Source: Apus apus (Eukaryota > Chordata > Aves > Apodiformes > Apodidae). From it: 64,000 bases of DNA. The notes under the pieces were generated by a model. It was not told the DNA's origin. It was given only the letters and a program-made list of their open reading frames with translations, and did no database searches. Position numbers and translations under genes: made by a program. Every line of letters starts with the position of its first letter. Within the stretch, counting starts at the first letter, position 1. The stretch lies in assembly GCF_020740795.1 (NCBI RefSeq), contig NC_067312.1, positions 49,929,905 through 49,993,904 of the forward strand, given 5' to 3'. Below are positions 13,150 through 33,583 of this stretch, one piece after another.

Positions 13150-13545
13150 GTGGGCTTGTTTCTGTAACTTCAGAGGGCAGGTTGACTTCAGCTACCCAGC
13201 CAACCACTCTTTCACCCCCCTTCCTCAACAGGACAGGGGAGAAATTAAGACAGAAAAGCTCATGGGTCAAGATAAAGACAGGGACATCACTTGCCAGTTA
13301 CCATCACAGCACATCAGACTCAACTTGGGGAATAATTAGTGTAGTTCATTGCGAATTAAGAGTTGGATGGTGACAAATAGATGCAAAAACTGGAAGACCT
13401 TTCCCCCGTCCTCTGAGGCTCAGCTTCACTCCCTCATTCCTAACACCTCCACCTCTTCCTCCCCAAGGGATGTAGGGGGTTGCAAAATGTTTTCTGGGAG
13501 GTGCCGCCATCTTGGCTGAGTGGCTCAGCCATTTTACATGGCTTC
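13150..13545 (-). mobile_element. ERVL-type LTR fragment
   Basis: The block resembles a common avian ERVL LTR read in reverse. Matching elements are a CCAGCCAACCACTCTTTCACCC segment, CCTCAACAGGACAGGGGAG, 'GGGTCAAGATAAAGACAGGGA' followed by 'CATCACTTGCCAGTTACC', a CTCAGCTTCACTCCC segment and a terminal GGCTCAGCC. The same blocks occur in the same order at 49215-50095. The outer limits are approximate and termini were not found. It ends about 55 bp upstream of a FER exon. Confidence 0.6.
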
Positions 13546-13593
13546 AAGTGCTTTCAAATGTGTAAAAATATGGGGGCTTATTTCTTGTTCTAA

Positions 13594-21012
<7,419 letters not shown>

Positions 21013-21155
21013 GCTACCGAATGTCAGCTCCACAAAAATGTCCAGAAGAAATATATAAAATAATGCAGAGGTGCTGGGACTACAAACCAGAAAACCGGCC
21101 AAAATTCAGTGAGATTCAGAAAGAGCTGTCTTCAATCAAAAAGAAAGTGACATAG
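21013..21155 (+). CDS. FER: FER tyrosine kinase, last coding exon with stop
   Basis: The exon follows TTGTGTACCAG and completes a glycine codon. It encodes [20 protein letters not shown], then [12 protein letters not shown] and a lysine-rich tail SSIKKKVT, ending with TAG at 21153-21155. The [10 protein letters not shown] segment carries the invariant C-lobe Trp and Arg. The short basic tail directly after the kinase domain matches FER family architecture. Together with the three upstream exons this gives 545 nt, about 180 residues, roughly the last fifth of an 820-residue FER. Nothing suggests truncation or frameshift. Confidence 0.97.
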
Positions 21156-22925
21156 TGATAAAGAAATGCCAGGCTCAGTGTGTGGGACTTTATTTTCCAG
21201 TGAAGTAGTTTTTTCCCTCAAACACTATGCATTTATACAACATTATTTGCAATATTCTTCTAGGATCGCTTTGAAATTAACTGGTTTTTATATACATGTG
21301 TACCATCCTGAATGATGTCTATACCTGCACTAAAGACATATATTGCAAAATGCTATATATCCAGTCACAGTAATATTGTCATTTAGATTACATGTGAATA
21401 GAAAAGCACATACTCTAGATTTAAGGGACTGTGGCTTTTTTCTATTTTGCAGGAACTAACTGCTAGAGACATTTTTCATGGGTTTTCTACTTTAAGCTGT
21501 GTTCTCACTCTGCTGTCACTGTTGTGTATGTCAACACCACAGCACTCTAATGTGGTGACTGTCATACACTTTGGCCTTAAAACTGAAGACAGTTTTGACA
21601 AGTATTTCAACTAGAAAATGTTATATTTAAAAAATTCTTTCTGCAACTGATATTTTAAAGCAATACTTTGTTTTAAGGGTGAAGGTCAGTTATATTCTGG
21701 AAGCAATTGTACTTACTGAACAGTGAAATCCAGAATTTTCTTTTGTATAAATCTGACTTATTTGTGCATTTCTTACCATACTGTAGTAAATACTTCTGAC
21801 TTTTGATATGATGTGCTTAAGCTACACCTTTTCTTCCTACAAAGCCATCACAATTCTGTAATATGTGTCTTTAAAAATTACCTAGATTTATTTAAGAAAT
21901 GAAAAGCCCACTATCAAGTCATGACTACACAATAAGAAATACTGCAAATCACCTGCTCTCCAAAGAATATGTAAAGTAGTAGGTTAACAGGAAGAGCTTT
22001 GCTAATGATAGCAGCAGATAACAAATGTCATTGATCTTAGAAGAGTTAAAATATATTAATTGCTGTATTTGCTTCTGATCCTGGGTTTTTTTCCTTACAT
22101 TGGTAATAATTCTCAGGATGCAGCTGGGGCCTACAAAAGTTCATGCTAAGCAAAAGTACATTCCATGCATAGTGTCCAAAGGAAAATGCTACTTCTGAAT
22201 GGCTTTCTTCAAGAAACCACAATAAAGTGTGTTTAAAGCCTCCAACAAGCTGAGCAAGGCAAAGTAGAAATACTAACCTTCTAACTTTTTTAAATCATTG
22301 CAATCAGATTTCAAAAGACTGGGGATAGGCAGGTTTTAAATGCCACTAAGAATAAAAACTTTGTGTATATATATATATATATTAAAAAAAAAAAAAATCC
22401 ACCTGAAAGAATAAAAGCTTGCTAGATAGGGGAGAGAGGAAAGACATGAGTGTGTTACCCTGGCTCTGGGTCCATTTTGCAGCTGAGTTATTTTCTAGGG
22501 CCCTACATGGAAACAGGAACAACTTACACCATTCTGGTCTGAGTGCCAGAGTTAAAGTGCTTCAAATTTTTCTAAGAATTAACTAAGATTTTTCAGATCA
22601 GGAGATGTCAGTTGCTGCAATGCAAGTAAGAAACAGGGACTGTAAGTAACACAGCATCTAAAATGTCAACAGGCCCTGTATTTTATTGTTACAGTGGGAT
22701 TGAGTTGTATTGAAGTCAGTGGCTACATTGCATTTCTTCTTTCTTTTAAGGTGTCTTTTCTATTGTCCACAACAGTTTTGCTCTCTAAAGTGTTTTTAAG
22801 GTAGTACCAAGTGGTAATGTTTAAGGGCTACGTGTAACCAAAATGTGTGTAGTCTAGAAAAGTTTGTCTGTTACATTGGAGTTCGTGTTCAAATCAAAAA
22901 ATAAATTATTGTGCTGGAGCACATA
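21156..22925 (+). other. FER: Probable FER 3'UTR
   Basis: The stretch downstream of the stop is AT-rich, without CR1 or LTR. Possible polyadenylation signals (AATAAA) occur at 22221, 22351, 22410 and 22900. I used the last as a provisional end because repeat-free sequence runs up to it. The true cleavage site cannot be fixed from sequence alone, and longer isoforms are possible. A short TA tract lies at about 22367-22382, followed by an A-run. Confidence 0.4.
22900..22905 (+). terminator. FER: Candidate FER polyadenylation signal AATAAA
   Basis: A canonical hexamer about 1.75 kb after the stop, followed by a GT-containing segment (TTATTGTGCTGG). Three earlier AATAAA copies compete as candidates. 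Confidence 0.35.
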
Positions 22926-24732
22926 ACCTGCATTTGAAGTGGAACTGTGAGCACACAAGTATAGTATTTATTGCATTTCTTAAGTGATCTTTTTCTTGGA
23001 CCTAAGGAAGCATATACATACCCACAAAGGTATAGTGCTTGGAAAAGCTGGTGGCATAAATTTAAACTTCCTTATGAGCATACTGGATATATTTACTTAG
23101 TTCAGTACTTCCAAATAGCCCAAAGTAGCAATAGGAAACATTTTTTTAGTTCATATGTTTTTAAGTAGTACACAGAGTTTGTGCCTTAATTTGCTATTAT
23201 GCTAATGCAAATGCAAGTATACTAAGATTTAAGCAATGTTCCACAATCGTTTGAAAAATTCAAGTTTTAACCAATGGCAGGTCCTTATGTATGCATCACT
23301 AAAGTCTGCAAGTAAGGATACTGATTTCTCCTTTGTCAGCATTCATAGCTTCTCTGGAGTGTTAACATTCTTCTTCTATGAAAGAGAAGAAATGTTTCTT
23401 TGCTATACAACATCTTGACAGCAAAGAAATACTTTTATTTTTATAAAATAAGGTACTGTTTTATTTGTCTTAAATTAACCAGTCACCATCCTGACTCTCA
23501 CGTAAGGATAAAATTTGTACTCATATTTTATACTGAATAGTTAACATTTGTGTTTCATATCACACTTCTCTTAAAGACTTTTTAAAACAGGGGATTTCTA
23601 CAGCAGCAAGAAGATTTTTTTAGTATTTTTCCTGAAGTAGGCATCAATTCAGTTTTAAAAATAATAAGTCTTTGGAAGAAGACCAAAATGCATTTATAGG
23701 TGTAGAATCAATCTAAACACAGGTACATGTCTCTTCAGTTATTTAAACTGTTTTCTTATAATTAATTTGGCAGGTTTTGGAAGAGCTTGTTCATCATGTC
23801 TCACTTGTAATTACCATAGTTATACAACTTAGGAAGTGGAATCTATACCTGTAGATAATTTTTTAAGATTCTGTAAATTTTTCAATCGGGTTCACAAACA
23901 AAAGTGATACACAACAAAATTTAAAAGAAGGATGTGGTATTGAATAACTAAATCTGCCATATCTGCTTTCTGTGGACTTTTGATGATGTAGTCTTGCTTT
24001 ATTCATAGGTTAATCAGATACTGATCATTTGTCTCATTGTACTCTGTTTATCCTAGAGAACTTCCAAAAAATTTAAGACTCCATCTCTTTTGCAAATGTA
24101 GTGTTTCAGGTAGGTTCTTACACCAGCACTGGCCCAATCAGGGGAGCCTGACAGAATCTGATTTTTTTATGCTGTTAAATAGGAGAAACTGAATACTGTT
24201 AAGGATAAGGTAGAAATACCTCAGCCTATTACATGAGATATGAACAGTTTGCCTGGTATTTTTATCTTTTTCCAAGGAATTGCATTGATCATCTTAAGAA
24301 GCATTGTTCTGAGGGCAAAAACGTCACCTTTACTTTGTTTCAAGCACACATTAACTTCAGAGTTCAGTCATCAATGAAATAATGAGGATTCATAAAATGT
24401 CAATTTTATGGCAAGTAGAGTAGTGAAAATTCTCTTGTCTGAGTACAAACCTTGCTTCAAGAGTGACATTGCAGAGTCAGCATCCCATCAAGATACTTTC
24501 TTTGAAATGTACATTTGCATTAATTTCTAGTGAATCTATGGAAGCATTTTTTCATTTAATAACTAAAGTTGTATCTATTTTTTTTTTAACAAAAACCTAC
24601 CTTTTTGCAGAGTTGCCTAATATTTTAATTGGGAATTGTTAATGGAACATGAATCACCAGAAGGCTATCAGTAAGAGCTGCAGTTTGCAATGTAAGCCTG
24701 ATTTTGTGAATGAGAAACAGAAAACTAGTTAA

Positions 24733-24903
24733 GGAATCACAGAATCCCAGAATCACCAAGGCTGGAAAAGACCTTTAAGATCATCAAGTCCAGCCTATGC
24801 CATATCCACCCTTTCCTTGAACACATCCAGGGATGGTGCCTCCACCACTTCCCTGGAAAGTCCATTCCAATGTCGAATCACCCTCTCTGTGAGGAAGAAA
24901 TAT
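24733..24903 (-). mobile_element. CR1 LINE 3' fragment
   Basis: It begins GGAATCACAGAATCCCAG (reversed CR1 terminus). It is followed by 'CCAAGGCTGGAAAAGACCTT', 'AGATCATCAAGTCCAGCC' and the 'CACTTCCCTGGAAAGTCCATTCCAA' type segment of CR1 3'UTRs. About 170 bp remain. Confidence 0.88.
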
Positions 24904-27900
24904 TACATATTCATATTTAAGTATTTTTTCATCCATCTTTGGCCACCTGTTACGCTCAAATTCTACAATTGCAACTATTTAATTATTCCTTTTGCGCCCA
25001 TTGTAAAGATAACAAAAAAATAAACACTTCCTGGAGGTTACAGAGTAGCCAGCTCTCAGAACCACTTAAATATGTCTCTCCCTCCCAAAATTTTTCCAGA
25101 TGTGCTGCTGCACAGATATTAGCAGTAGTGATTAACCACTAGTGTTTTTGACCATTACTCTTGCTGTCATGTCAGTGCTACTGATGCACTTGAAACAGTG
25201 AAATATTGGAAGAGATGAGTTAGTGTGTAAGTAGCGTCATCAGACATGATATTCAAGAGCAGTAGTTCTGAAAATGGCTGGTTGTCACCAATAATGGTAA
25301 CTCATTATAAAGATGGAATAAAAAGAAATACAGTAATTGAGAGAATCCACTTCTATAACAGTTGTTCTGTTTGCAGGCAATAGAAATGTTTCTAAAACCA
25401 GTGCACTTGGATTTATAATATTTTTATGACTGAGCATAAAATAATTTATTAAAAGAAGAGTTCACAATTTATTTTATTTTTTTCCCTCAAGCACAAAAGG
25501 ACATGTTATATTGTTAGAAGCATTCTTGCTAGGCAAGTCAGAATATGTGGAGGGAAGACTACAGAGGGAAGAATACCTCTACTACCAACCAAGGTACTTA
25601 TATTTTTCTTCTTAGAATCATACTTGTGCAGTCATCCACTTTCAGCAATACAGGACCTTAATTAGTAATTTGGAAGTACAGGGCAAATTCCAAACAGCCA
25701 CGAGTTTTTAGGAGTGATTTGGTAAATCTGGAACTCCATTAAAAATGTTTTCTTAAAAAGCTCCAAGTTGAAACAGATTAATCATTTGTCACATTCTGAA
25801 GTCTTTCAAGTGTCGCCACTGTTTCTTTCCTGAAACTGATAATGAACTTGTGATTTCCAGCTCTTACTTTTCAGCATTGCTTATTAGTGTATTATGAACA
25901 TCCAGCTTTGCTTTCAGACCAAGGAAGGGAAGAGACTCTCTCATGGAAAAGTTCAGCCAGTTTTGCCTGGGTAGTTTCCACATTTTCCTTAAATTCCACA
26001 TTCACTTATCAGAGTTATTGCATTCATTATAAAAAGCACTACATAGAATAGGAGCTGGAAGCTAAATATTATCTTTAAATGAGCAGCTAATCCCCTAAAA
26101 TTTCACAGCTTTGACTCTACGAGCCAACTTGGTTTAGGCTCTCTGTCAAATTAGCAAAAGCAATTTTTGTATTTCAGCCTACTACTAATCTATAAAACAG
26201 GAAGGTTCAGATATATATTTTGTGTTCTCTCCAAGGGAATGCTACCTCTACCAATAACCCTAAGTTACCCTTATGTCCCTGTTATGTCCCTCTGTCTCTT
26301 TCATATAAAATTCTGACTGGCATGTGTGACCAGGTGTAGAATTTGGTTGATTACTATGAGATGTTTCATTTTCAAGACTTTGTACATTATAAACTCATTT
26401 AGAACACCATTTTCTCAGACATCTAGACAAGACTTAAATTAGAATTTTCAGGTGGTTTTGGTTTGTTTTTTGGTTGTTTTGTTTGTTTATTTGGTTTGGT
26501 TTTTATTGGGGTTTTTTTGTGAGAAGAATGATTAATTAGAGTACTAGCTACATACATTGTTATTTTGTGGCTGTTTCAGATTGTAGATACGAGAGAGTAG
26601 TTAATTTATAGATCTCAGATTATGTATGCCTTCTCTAAATCAAAAACTGTTAGCCATACTTACACATACTGGATAAATAAAGCCCTCAAATACAGTTGAC
26701 TGACTTTATAAAGTGAAAGCATAGAAGAGCCATGAACTACATTCTTTCTTCTCTGTCCTCCTAGGGTGGAATACTTTGTAAATAAAGCTTGCAAAAATTG
26801 GCTTTGTGTTTATAGCTAAATATGACTTGTAGATCAGTATGGTAGCCTCAGACTCATGTTGTTACTAGCAAAGATGTCTTGGGAAAAGTATTCCTAAATT
26901 GCTACTATTTGGAACTGTTATGTAGTTTTAGAACTACAGCAATCTATAGATAAGTACATAGCTTAAGTTTTGTGAGTACAGTAAGTGAGACAGCACATGT
27001 TGCTCCATTGAAATCCTTCATCAGTTTAAGCTATTTATGCTTTTTAAAAAGAAAAATCAGATTGATCAGTGATTCCTTCTAGATTACACATGTTGAAAGT
27101 ATGAGCCAGAAGTTCCCACCACTTAAAAAAGATCCACACTACTGTCTTTATATACAGTCAGCTTAGTCTTTCTTAACATACAAATTATTCCATAATTGTT
27201 AAGTGCAGTAGTAATACAAAATCCTTTGATTTCTGATGTGTAAACTACTTCACTGTGATCTTTTGCTTTAATTATTAAAGATTTTTTGCCCTTTTAAAAA
27301 GGACTGCACAGTTGTAGCTGAGCTCTGCTGTAGTAGGCTGGCCTATTTTATGTCCCAAACATTTTATAATTCTCATTGGCTCTGTTTACCAGTTATGGTG
27401 CCCGTTCACTTAATTCACTTAATTGTTGTACACTTCTTCTTTCCACATAGTTTTAATTTTAATTATTTTAATCCAATTTACTTTTACAAATTTGACTTTT
27501 GCAAACCATACAACATGTACTTACACTGGTAATTATAACCCCACCACCCCATGAAGTGCTGAGGCTTAAATTTCAGAAGATAAGCGTAAATCAGTAAAAG
27601 TCTACAGGACACTGGTCTTTCACTAGGCATCTGAGTTGATACAGCCTACTGCATTGTAAATATCAGTAAAGTACTTGTTTCAGATAAAACCTCTTGTACA
27701 GCTATAGCAGCAGCATTCCTTGATCGAGGTATCTCTGCAAAAGTAGTAATTCTATTTGATTTGAAGTCAAGAGCAAGGTAAGGTAGAGCTGTACTTTCCT
27801 TCCTCTCAAGTTTATTGGAGAAGTGAACTACTGAATTCAAGAACCCATTTTAGATGCTGTCAGCAGTTCTGATATGTAGGGTGTGTGCAGCTGGGATGCC

Positions 27901-28097
27901 ATAGAGAAGGTCTTGCAGTCTGCGTAATCGCTACTTATGATACACCTTTGTTTGCTGCAAGCCACTAATAAATCCAGAGGAGACTGGAAGTTTGCTCTGT
28001 CTCTGAGGATGGATAAGTCCCTAAATCACCTGAAGTTGTAGTAGGGAGAAACAGTGACATTTTTTTTCTTTACCACAAAATTCATAAATGGGATACA

Positions 28098-28186
28098 CAG
28101 TCATGGAGTCAAAGAGTGGTTTGTGTTGGAAGGGACCTTTAAAAGTCACCTAGTCCAATTCCCCTGCAGTAAGGAGGGAGGTATAC
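28098..28186 (-). mobile_element. CR1 LINE 3' end, short fragment
   Basis: It carries 'GTTGGAAGGGACCTTTAAAAG', then TCACCTAGTCCAATTCCCC, a CR1 3'UTR signature on the minus strand. Only about 90 bp remain. It is cut off on the right by the TGTCGTGGTTTGAGCC of an LTR fragment, which suggests a later insertion or rearrangement there. Confidence 0.8.
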
Positions 28187-28189
28187 AAT

Positions 28190-28330
28190 TGTCGTGGTTT
28201 GAGCCAGGATGAAACCAAGCATTTGGGATCCATGGCCAGAGATCCATTCTTTTACTTCCACCTCCTGCTTGGACAGGTCACAGATTCAGAGTCTTCAGTA
28301 GACAGAACAACTAGAATAAAGATCTGTTTC
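28190..28330 (+). mobile_element. ERVL-type LTR start fragment
   Basis: TGTCGTGGTTTGAGCC is the start of a widespread avian ERVL LTR family as I remember it. The following 120 bp, with CACCTCCTGCTTGGACAGG, are compatible but degenerate, and no matching CA-ending terminus was found. The right limit is a guess. Confidence 0.4.
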
Positions 28331-30689
28331 CACCGGTAACTTTATAATTACAAGTAATTGACAACTCATTTTTTCCACCAAACTTCCCACCTCATTTTCA
28401 CTAAAATGCTAAAAATAAGTAATAGGAAAGAACACACAATATAGGCTTGTCACACAGAACAAAAAAGGTAGGCAGACTCCTACAAAGAAATGTTGAGAAT
28501 TGAAAGCCGACAACACCTGTATTGTCCCTTCTGCTTAAACAGAGTGTGTAGTTATACACATGTTCAAATTACTTCCACAGATGGACTAAGATTGGCAGGA
28601 CTGCTTTTCTTTCAGTTGCATGTGTTACTTTTTCTTTGTAGAATCGTAGACATCTGGAAATGGAGGAAGGGTGTTGGGGAAGGAAGGAAAGTTGGTTCAT
28701 TGACCTGCTAGCACATGCAAGACTTGACACCAGTAACCTTGAGTCAGGCATAGGTACCATTTGCAAACCTGTTCAGATTTCCATTAAATTTTGTGCCAAA
28801 GTATGCACCAGCACGTTCAATATCAGGTAAAGCACCTTTTATACTCTTTGTTGTTTAAAAATAATATATTTATGAAACAGATGGATAATACATACCACTG
28901 GAAATGGGTGCTTCTTCCCAAAAGTACGTATGTAAAAGAGAAGGAAACGTGATTCTATCTGGCTGTTAAGCAATCCTGAAAATGGTAGCTATGTAATAGA
29001 GTTGCAAGTTGTCTGAATTTTAAATAGATCTGCATTTTAACTTTATTTATTTGCCAATTTTTTATATACTTTAAAGTTACACGTTTGCATTTAATCTAAC
29101 TTTTTATTTCCCTAGGCTGTTACAAAACAAAATTTCAGTATTCTTGTAAACTGCAGACCATTTTTGAATAGTCCGTTGTCTTTTCCTGTGGACCAGTTAG
29201 TACTAATGTGTCAGCAGTTCCTTTTTACTGTACTCTTCCAATAAATGTAAAATATTTCTATCAAGCTGTGTCATTTTATTTGGTATTTACAGGCTGTATT
29301 TATTTACTTGCTTCTGTAACCAGGTGGATGATAAACTCTACTAACATTGCTCTTGGGAATAGCTACAATTCAAAATACTCTATTTCACAAAGAAAATCAA
29401 TCTTATCTTAGTTTTTTTTAATCAATATCTGGAGTTGATATCACTTACAGTTGGCTATAACTTTTGTTTATCTTTTGTGAATAAGAAGGTCTTGAAAGAA
29501 AAAGTAACATAGTGGGCAGAAAGGAAATAGTGTGTTGAAACAGGCTGAGAAATTCAGGCCTGAAGCTCTGCAGTTTTGAGGATGTGAGGCCATGCTTTTC
29601 TCTTCAAGCCAGGTGCTGTTATAAAGCTAAGCATTGAAAAGCAAATACACGTATTGTGCACCCCAACAACAAAGCAAAATCTAAAAGCATTTCCAGTTAC
29701 AAGCAATGCAGCAACCTAAAAGCATATCCAAGCTTTATACTGTTTCTTTTACATGATCTAGTGCTATGTTCCCTTTGTATTTAAAAAAATCATGTTATTC
29801 ACGTTCTAAATGCAAGTTGTATTTTAAAGCATATTGTTTAAATCTACTTTATTCTTTACTTTGAGTGAAACCAATCTCTGTAATAGACATTTTCACCACA
29901 TTTTGATGCAATTTCTTTTGTTTCCATAATCCCTTCTTACTGACTGTGATATCAAAAGCATGACAGGTCAAAAAATCAGAATTATTATGCCTAAAGAATT
30001 TTGAATGAAACTTTTGAGGTCTCGTGGCTAATTTGAAGTATTAATACCCAACTGAAAGAACTAGTTACCTTAAGCTCCGGGTAGATGGACTTTTTTTAAA
30101 CACCCAACAACAGGTAGAAAGACAGGTTTTTGTGTACTTTGCTCTTACGCAGTGTTGTTACGCACACTGTGTGCTGACACAGCACTGCAGTTTGAAAGAC
30201 TTGGTGCCTGACAAAAGAAGGAGTTAAACAAAGAAACAAATTTCTGGCAGTGGTTTTTAAGTGGGGCCGAGGTAGTTTTCCCCAACATCTCCCAATAATC
30301 GTGAGTAGGAGACAAGTCAGTCCAAAGGTCATTCCCTGAATTTACCAGTGTGCATTGGAACAAGAGACAACACAGCCCAGGATTGCACATAACTCTGCTA
30401 CAACTCTGCTGATAGAATAATTTATTAACAAGACAATTTTGTGTAAGTTTACTGCAACTAAATCAGTTCTGCTCAGTGATGCCTGGCCTCCAAATAATAA
30501 AAACCATGTTGTTTGAAAGCCTGCTACTGCCAAACATTGAGCATCACAGCATCATCAGATTTCCTTATTTGAAGTGTCACAGCAGTTAATAAGCAATGAT
30601 GCTAAAGACAACATCTTTCAAGGTGATCAGGCCCTTTGTACAGACCTACATTTTTTACAGCGTAGGAGTAGATTCAAAGGATTTGGAGT

Positions 30690-33583
30690 TTTAAGTTGAA
30701 AAGACCTCAGAAGATTCCAAAGAACATTAGGGACCCAAGGATGATTGTTAATGGCAGATCACAGCATTTCCATATTCTAGAGATTCCTGATTTAACCACT
30801 CAATCTAGTGATGGAGTCTTAAAAGTAGAGTTGCTGGGGAGGGTATCCTCAATCCATCCCACTGCCACTGCTTTGAGGCCAGTGCTAGCAGCAGAAGACC
30901 TAGGTCTGGAGAAGGATCACATGCCGGCAGAATACCTGAAATTTAGGAGAATGTAATCCCAGCCAGAAAACAACTTCAGTGGGGGCCCAGCTTAAATGGC
31001 TCTACACAGATGTGTACATGCCTGCTACAGTGTTATTGGCCTCACTGAGACCTGGTGGGATGGGTCCTATGACTGAAGCATGGGAATGGATGGATACAAA
31101 CTCTTTAGGAAGGACAGGCAGGATAGACAAGGATGGAGTGTTGCCCTCTACATCAATGACCAACGGGAGTCAGTGGAGCTCTACCTGTGGATTGATGAGG
31201 AGCTAACTGAGAGTTAAAGGGAAGACAGGAACAGGTGATACCATAGTGGGGGTCTGCTACAGGCCATCTGAACAGGAACATCAAGCAGATGAGGCTCTCT
31301 ACAGACAGACAGGAGCAGCTTTGCATTCACAGGCTCTGGTGAGGATTTCAACCATCCCAATAACTGTTGGAGAGACAACACAAAAAGGCACCAGCAATCC
31401 AAAAATGCATTGATGGCAATTTTCTTTTCAAAGTGGTACAGGAACCAATGAGAAAAGGTGCTAGGGTGGACCTCATTCTTACCAACCAGGATGAAGCTTA
31501 AAGGCAGCCTTGGTTGGAGTGACCACAAAATGGTGGAATTGAGGATCATTAGGGCAACAAGGAGGGTGCACAACAAGCTCATTAACCTGGACTTCAGGAG
31601 AGCAGACTTTGACCTTTTCAGGGATGTGCTTGGTAGGGTACCATGGGTTAAAGACCTGGAGGGGAGAGTAGCCCAAGGAAACTGCTTAATATTGAAGGAT
31701 CACGTCATCCAAGCCCAAGGTAGAGGCAAGGGTAGAAGCAAAGACAGGCAGCCCGAGAGGTGTACAAAGGAGTTGTCTGAGCAGCCAAGGATCAGATTAG
31801 GAACGCTGAAGCCCTGGTGAAATTGAATAAGGCCAGGGACATTAAGAGTAACAAGAAAAGCTTCTACAGACACGTCAAAGATAAAAGGAAAACAATGTGG
31901 GCCTTCTCCAGAAGGAAAAAGGATATGGAGAAAACTGAGGTATTCAAGGACTTTTTTGCCTCAGTCATCACTGGCAAGGGCTCAGGCCACACCACCCAAG
32001 CTGTAGACAGCAAAGGCAGGGACTGGAGGAAGGAAGATTCCTCCACCTGTAGGAGAAGAGCAGGTTCAAGACCATCTAAAGTACCTAAAAGTGCACAAGT
32101 TGGTAAGTCCCTGGCTCCTGAAACAACTGGCAGATTAAGCTGCTTTTTATCCTGTTTGAAAAGTCACAGCAGTCTGGCAAGGTCCCACTAACTGGAAAAG
32201 GGAAAACACAACCCAAATTTTCAAAAAGGAGAAAAAAAGGAAGACCCAGGAAATTACAGGACAGTCAGTCTCACCTCTGTGCCTGACAAGATCATGGAGC
32301 AGGTCCTCCTGAATGCTAAGGCACATAGAAAGTGAGGAGTTGGTTGATGGCAACCAGCATGGTCTCACCAAGGGCAAATTGTGCCTTTTAAGTGGCCTTT
32401 TATGATGGTGTCACAGTGTTGATGGATAAGGAAAGGGCAACTGACATCATCTGTGTGGATTTGTGCAAAGAATTTTTCACTGTCCTGATGACATTCTGGT
32501 GTATGATTGGAAAAACATGGATTCAGCAGATGGACCACTTGTTGGATAAGGAATTGGCTGGATGGTTGCACTCAAAGAATAATCTCCACTTCATGTCCAA
32601 GTGGAGACCAGTGATCAGTGGCATTCCTCAGGGATTGGTAGTGGGACAGGTGCTGCTTAACATCTTTGTCAACCACATGAACAGTGGACTTGAGTGCACC
32701 CTCAGCAAGTTTGCTGATGACACCAAGCTGGGTGGTGAAGTTAACACACTAGAGGGTAGGGACCTCAACCAGAGGGACCTTAAAAGACTGGAGAGGTGGG
32801 CCCATGCCAACTTCATGAAGTTCAACAAGGCCAAGCACAAGTGCCTGAACATGGGTCAGTGCGATCCCAAGCACAATTAGAGGCTGGGCAGAAAATGGAT
32901 TAACAGGAGTCCCAAGGAAAGATGATGAGAAGCTCAACATGAGCCAGCAATGTGCCCTCAGCTCAGAAAGCCAACTGTATCACTGGCTGCATCAAAAGAA
33001 GCATGACCAGCAGGTTGAGGGAGGTGATTCTCCTGCTCTACTTGGCTCTCATGAGACCCCACCTGGAGCACTGTGTCCAGCTCTGGAGTCCCCAGCACAG
33101 GAAGGATGTAGAGCTGTTTGAGCCAGTCCAGAGAAGGGCCTCGAGGATGATCAGAGGGCTGCAGCACCTCTGCTGTGAAGACTGGCTGAGTGAGTTGAGG
33201 CTGTTCAGCCTCGAGAAGAGAAGGCTCTGGGGAGTCCTTCCTAATAGTGTCCTTCCAGTACCTGCAGGGGACCTGCAAGAAGGCTGGGGAGGGACTTCTA
33301 ACAACGGTGTGTAGTGATGGGACACAGGATAATGGTTTTAAAATGGAAGAGGGGATATTTAGGTTAGACATTAGGTAGAAATTCTTTAGTGTGACGTGGT
33401 GAGACAATGTCACAAGTTGCCCAAGGAAGTTATGGCTGCCCCTTCCCTGGAAGTGTTCAAGACCAGGTTGGATGGGGCTTGGAGCAACCTGGTCTAGAGG
33501 GAGGTGTCCCTACCCATGCAAGGGGTTGGAAGTGGATGATTTTTAAGATGCCTTCCAACCCAAACCATTCTATGATCCCATGA
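30690..33583 (+). mobile_element. CR1 LINE, longest copy (about 2.9 kb)
   Basis: The copy covers most of ORF2. Near 30979-31206 is the endonuclease start (an AQLKWLYTD segment, then 'TETWWD'-like sequence). The endonuclease 'LGWSDHKMVELRIIRATRR' is at about 31533-31590 and the linker LNKARDIKSNKKSFYRHVKD at about 31820-31879. The RT reads '[20 protein letters not shown]', then FADDTKLGG with its catalytic Asp pair intact (about 32707-32733). The C-terminal CIKRSMTSRLREVILLLYLA and the 3' terminus CCATTCTATGATCCCATGA (about 33567) follow. Several frameshifts break the frame, so it is inactive. It is 5'-truncated, lacking ORF1. Confidence 0.93.

Larger units (their letters stand above)
22926..30689. 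other. Intergenic AT-rich DNA between FER and PJA2 (first part)
   Basis: No gene is recognised. It contains small CR1 fragments at 24733-24903 and 28098-28186, an ERVL-type LTR start at 28190 and a low-complexity TTTG/TTGG stretch at about 26449-26520. Several isolated AATAAA hexamers (for example near 29240) could belong to extended FER 3'UTR isoforms. Reading frames of 60-80 codons look random. Confidence 0.7.
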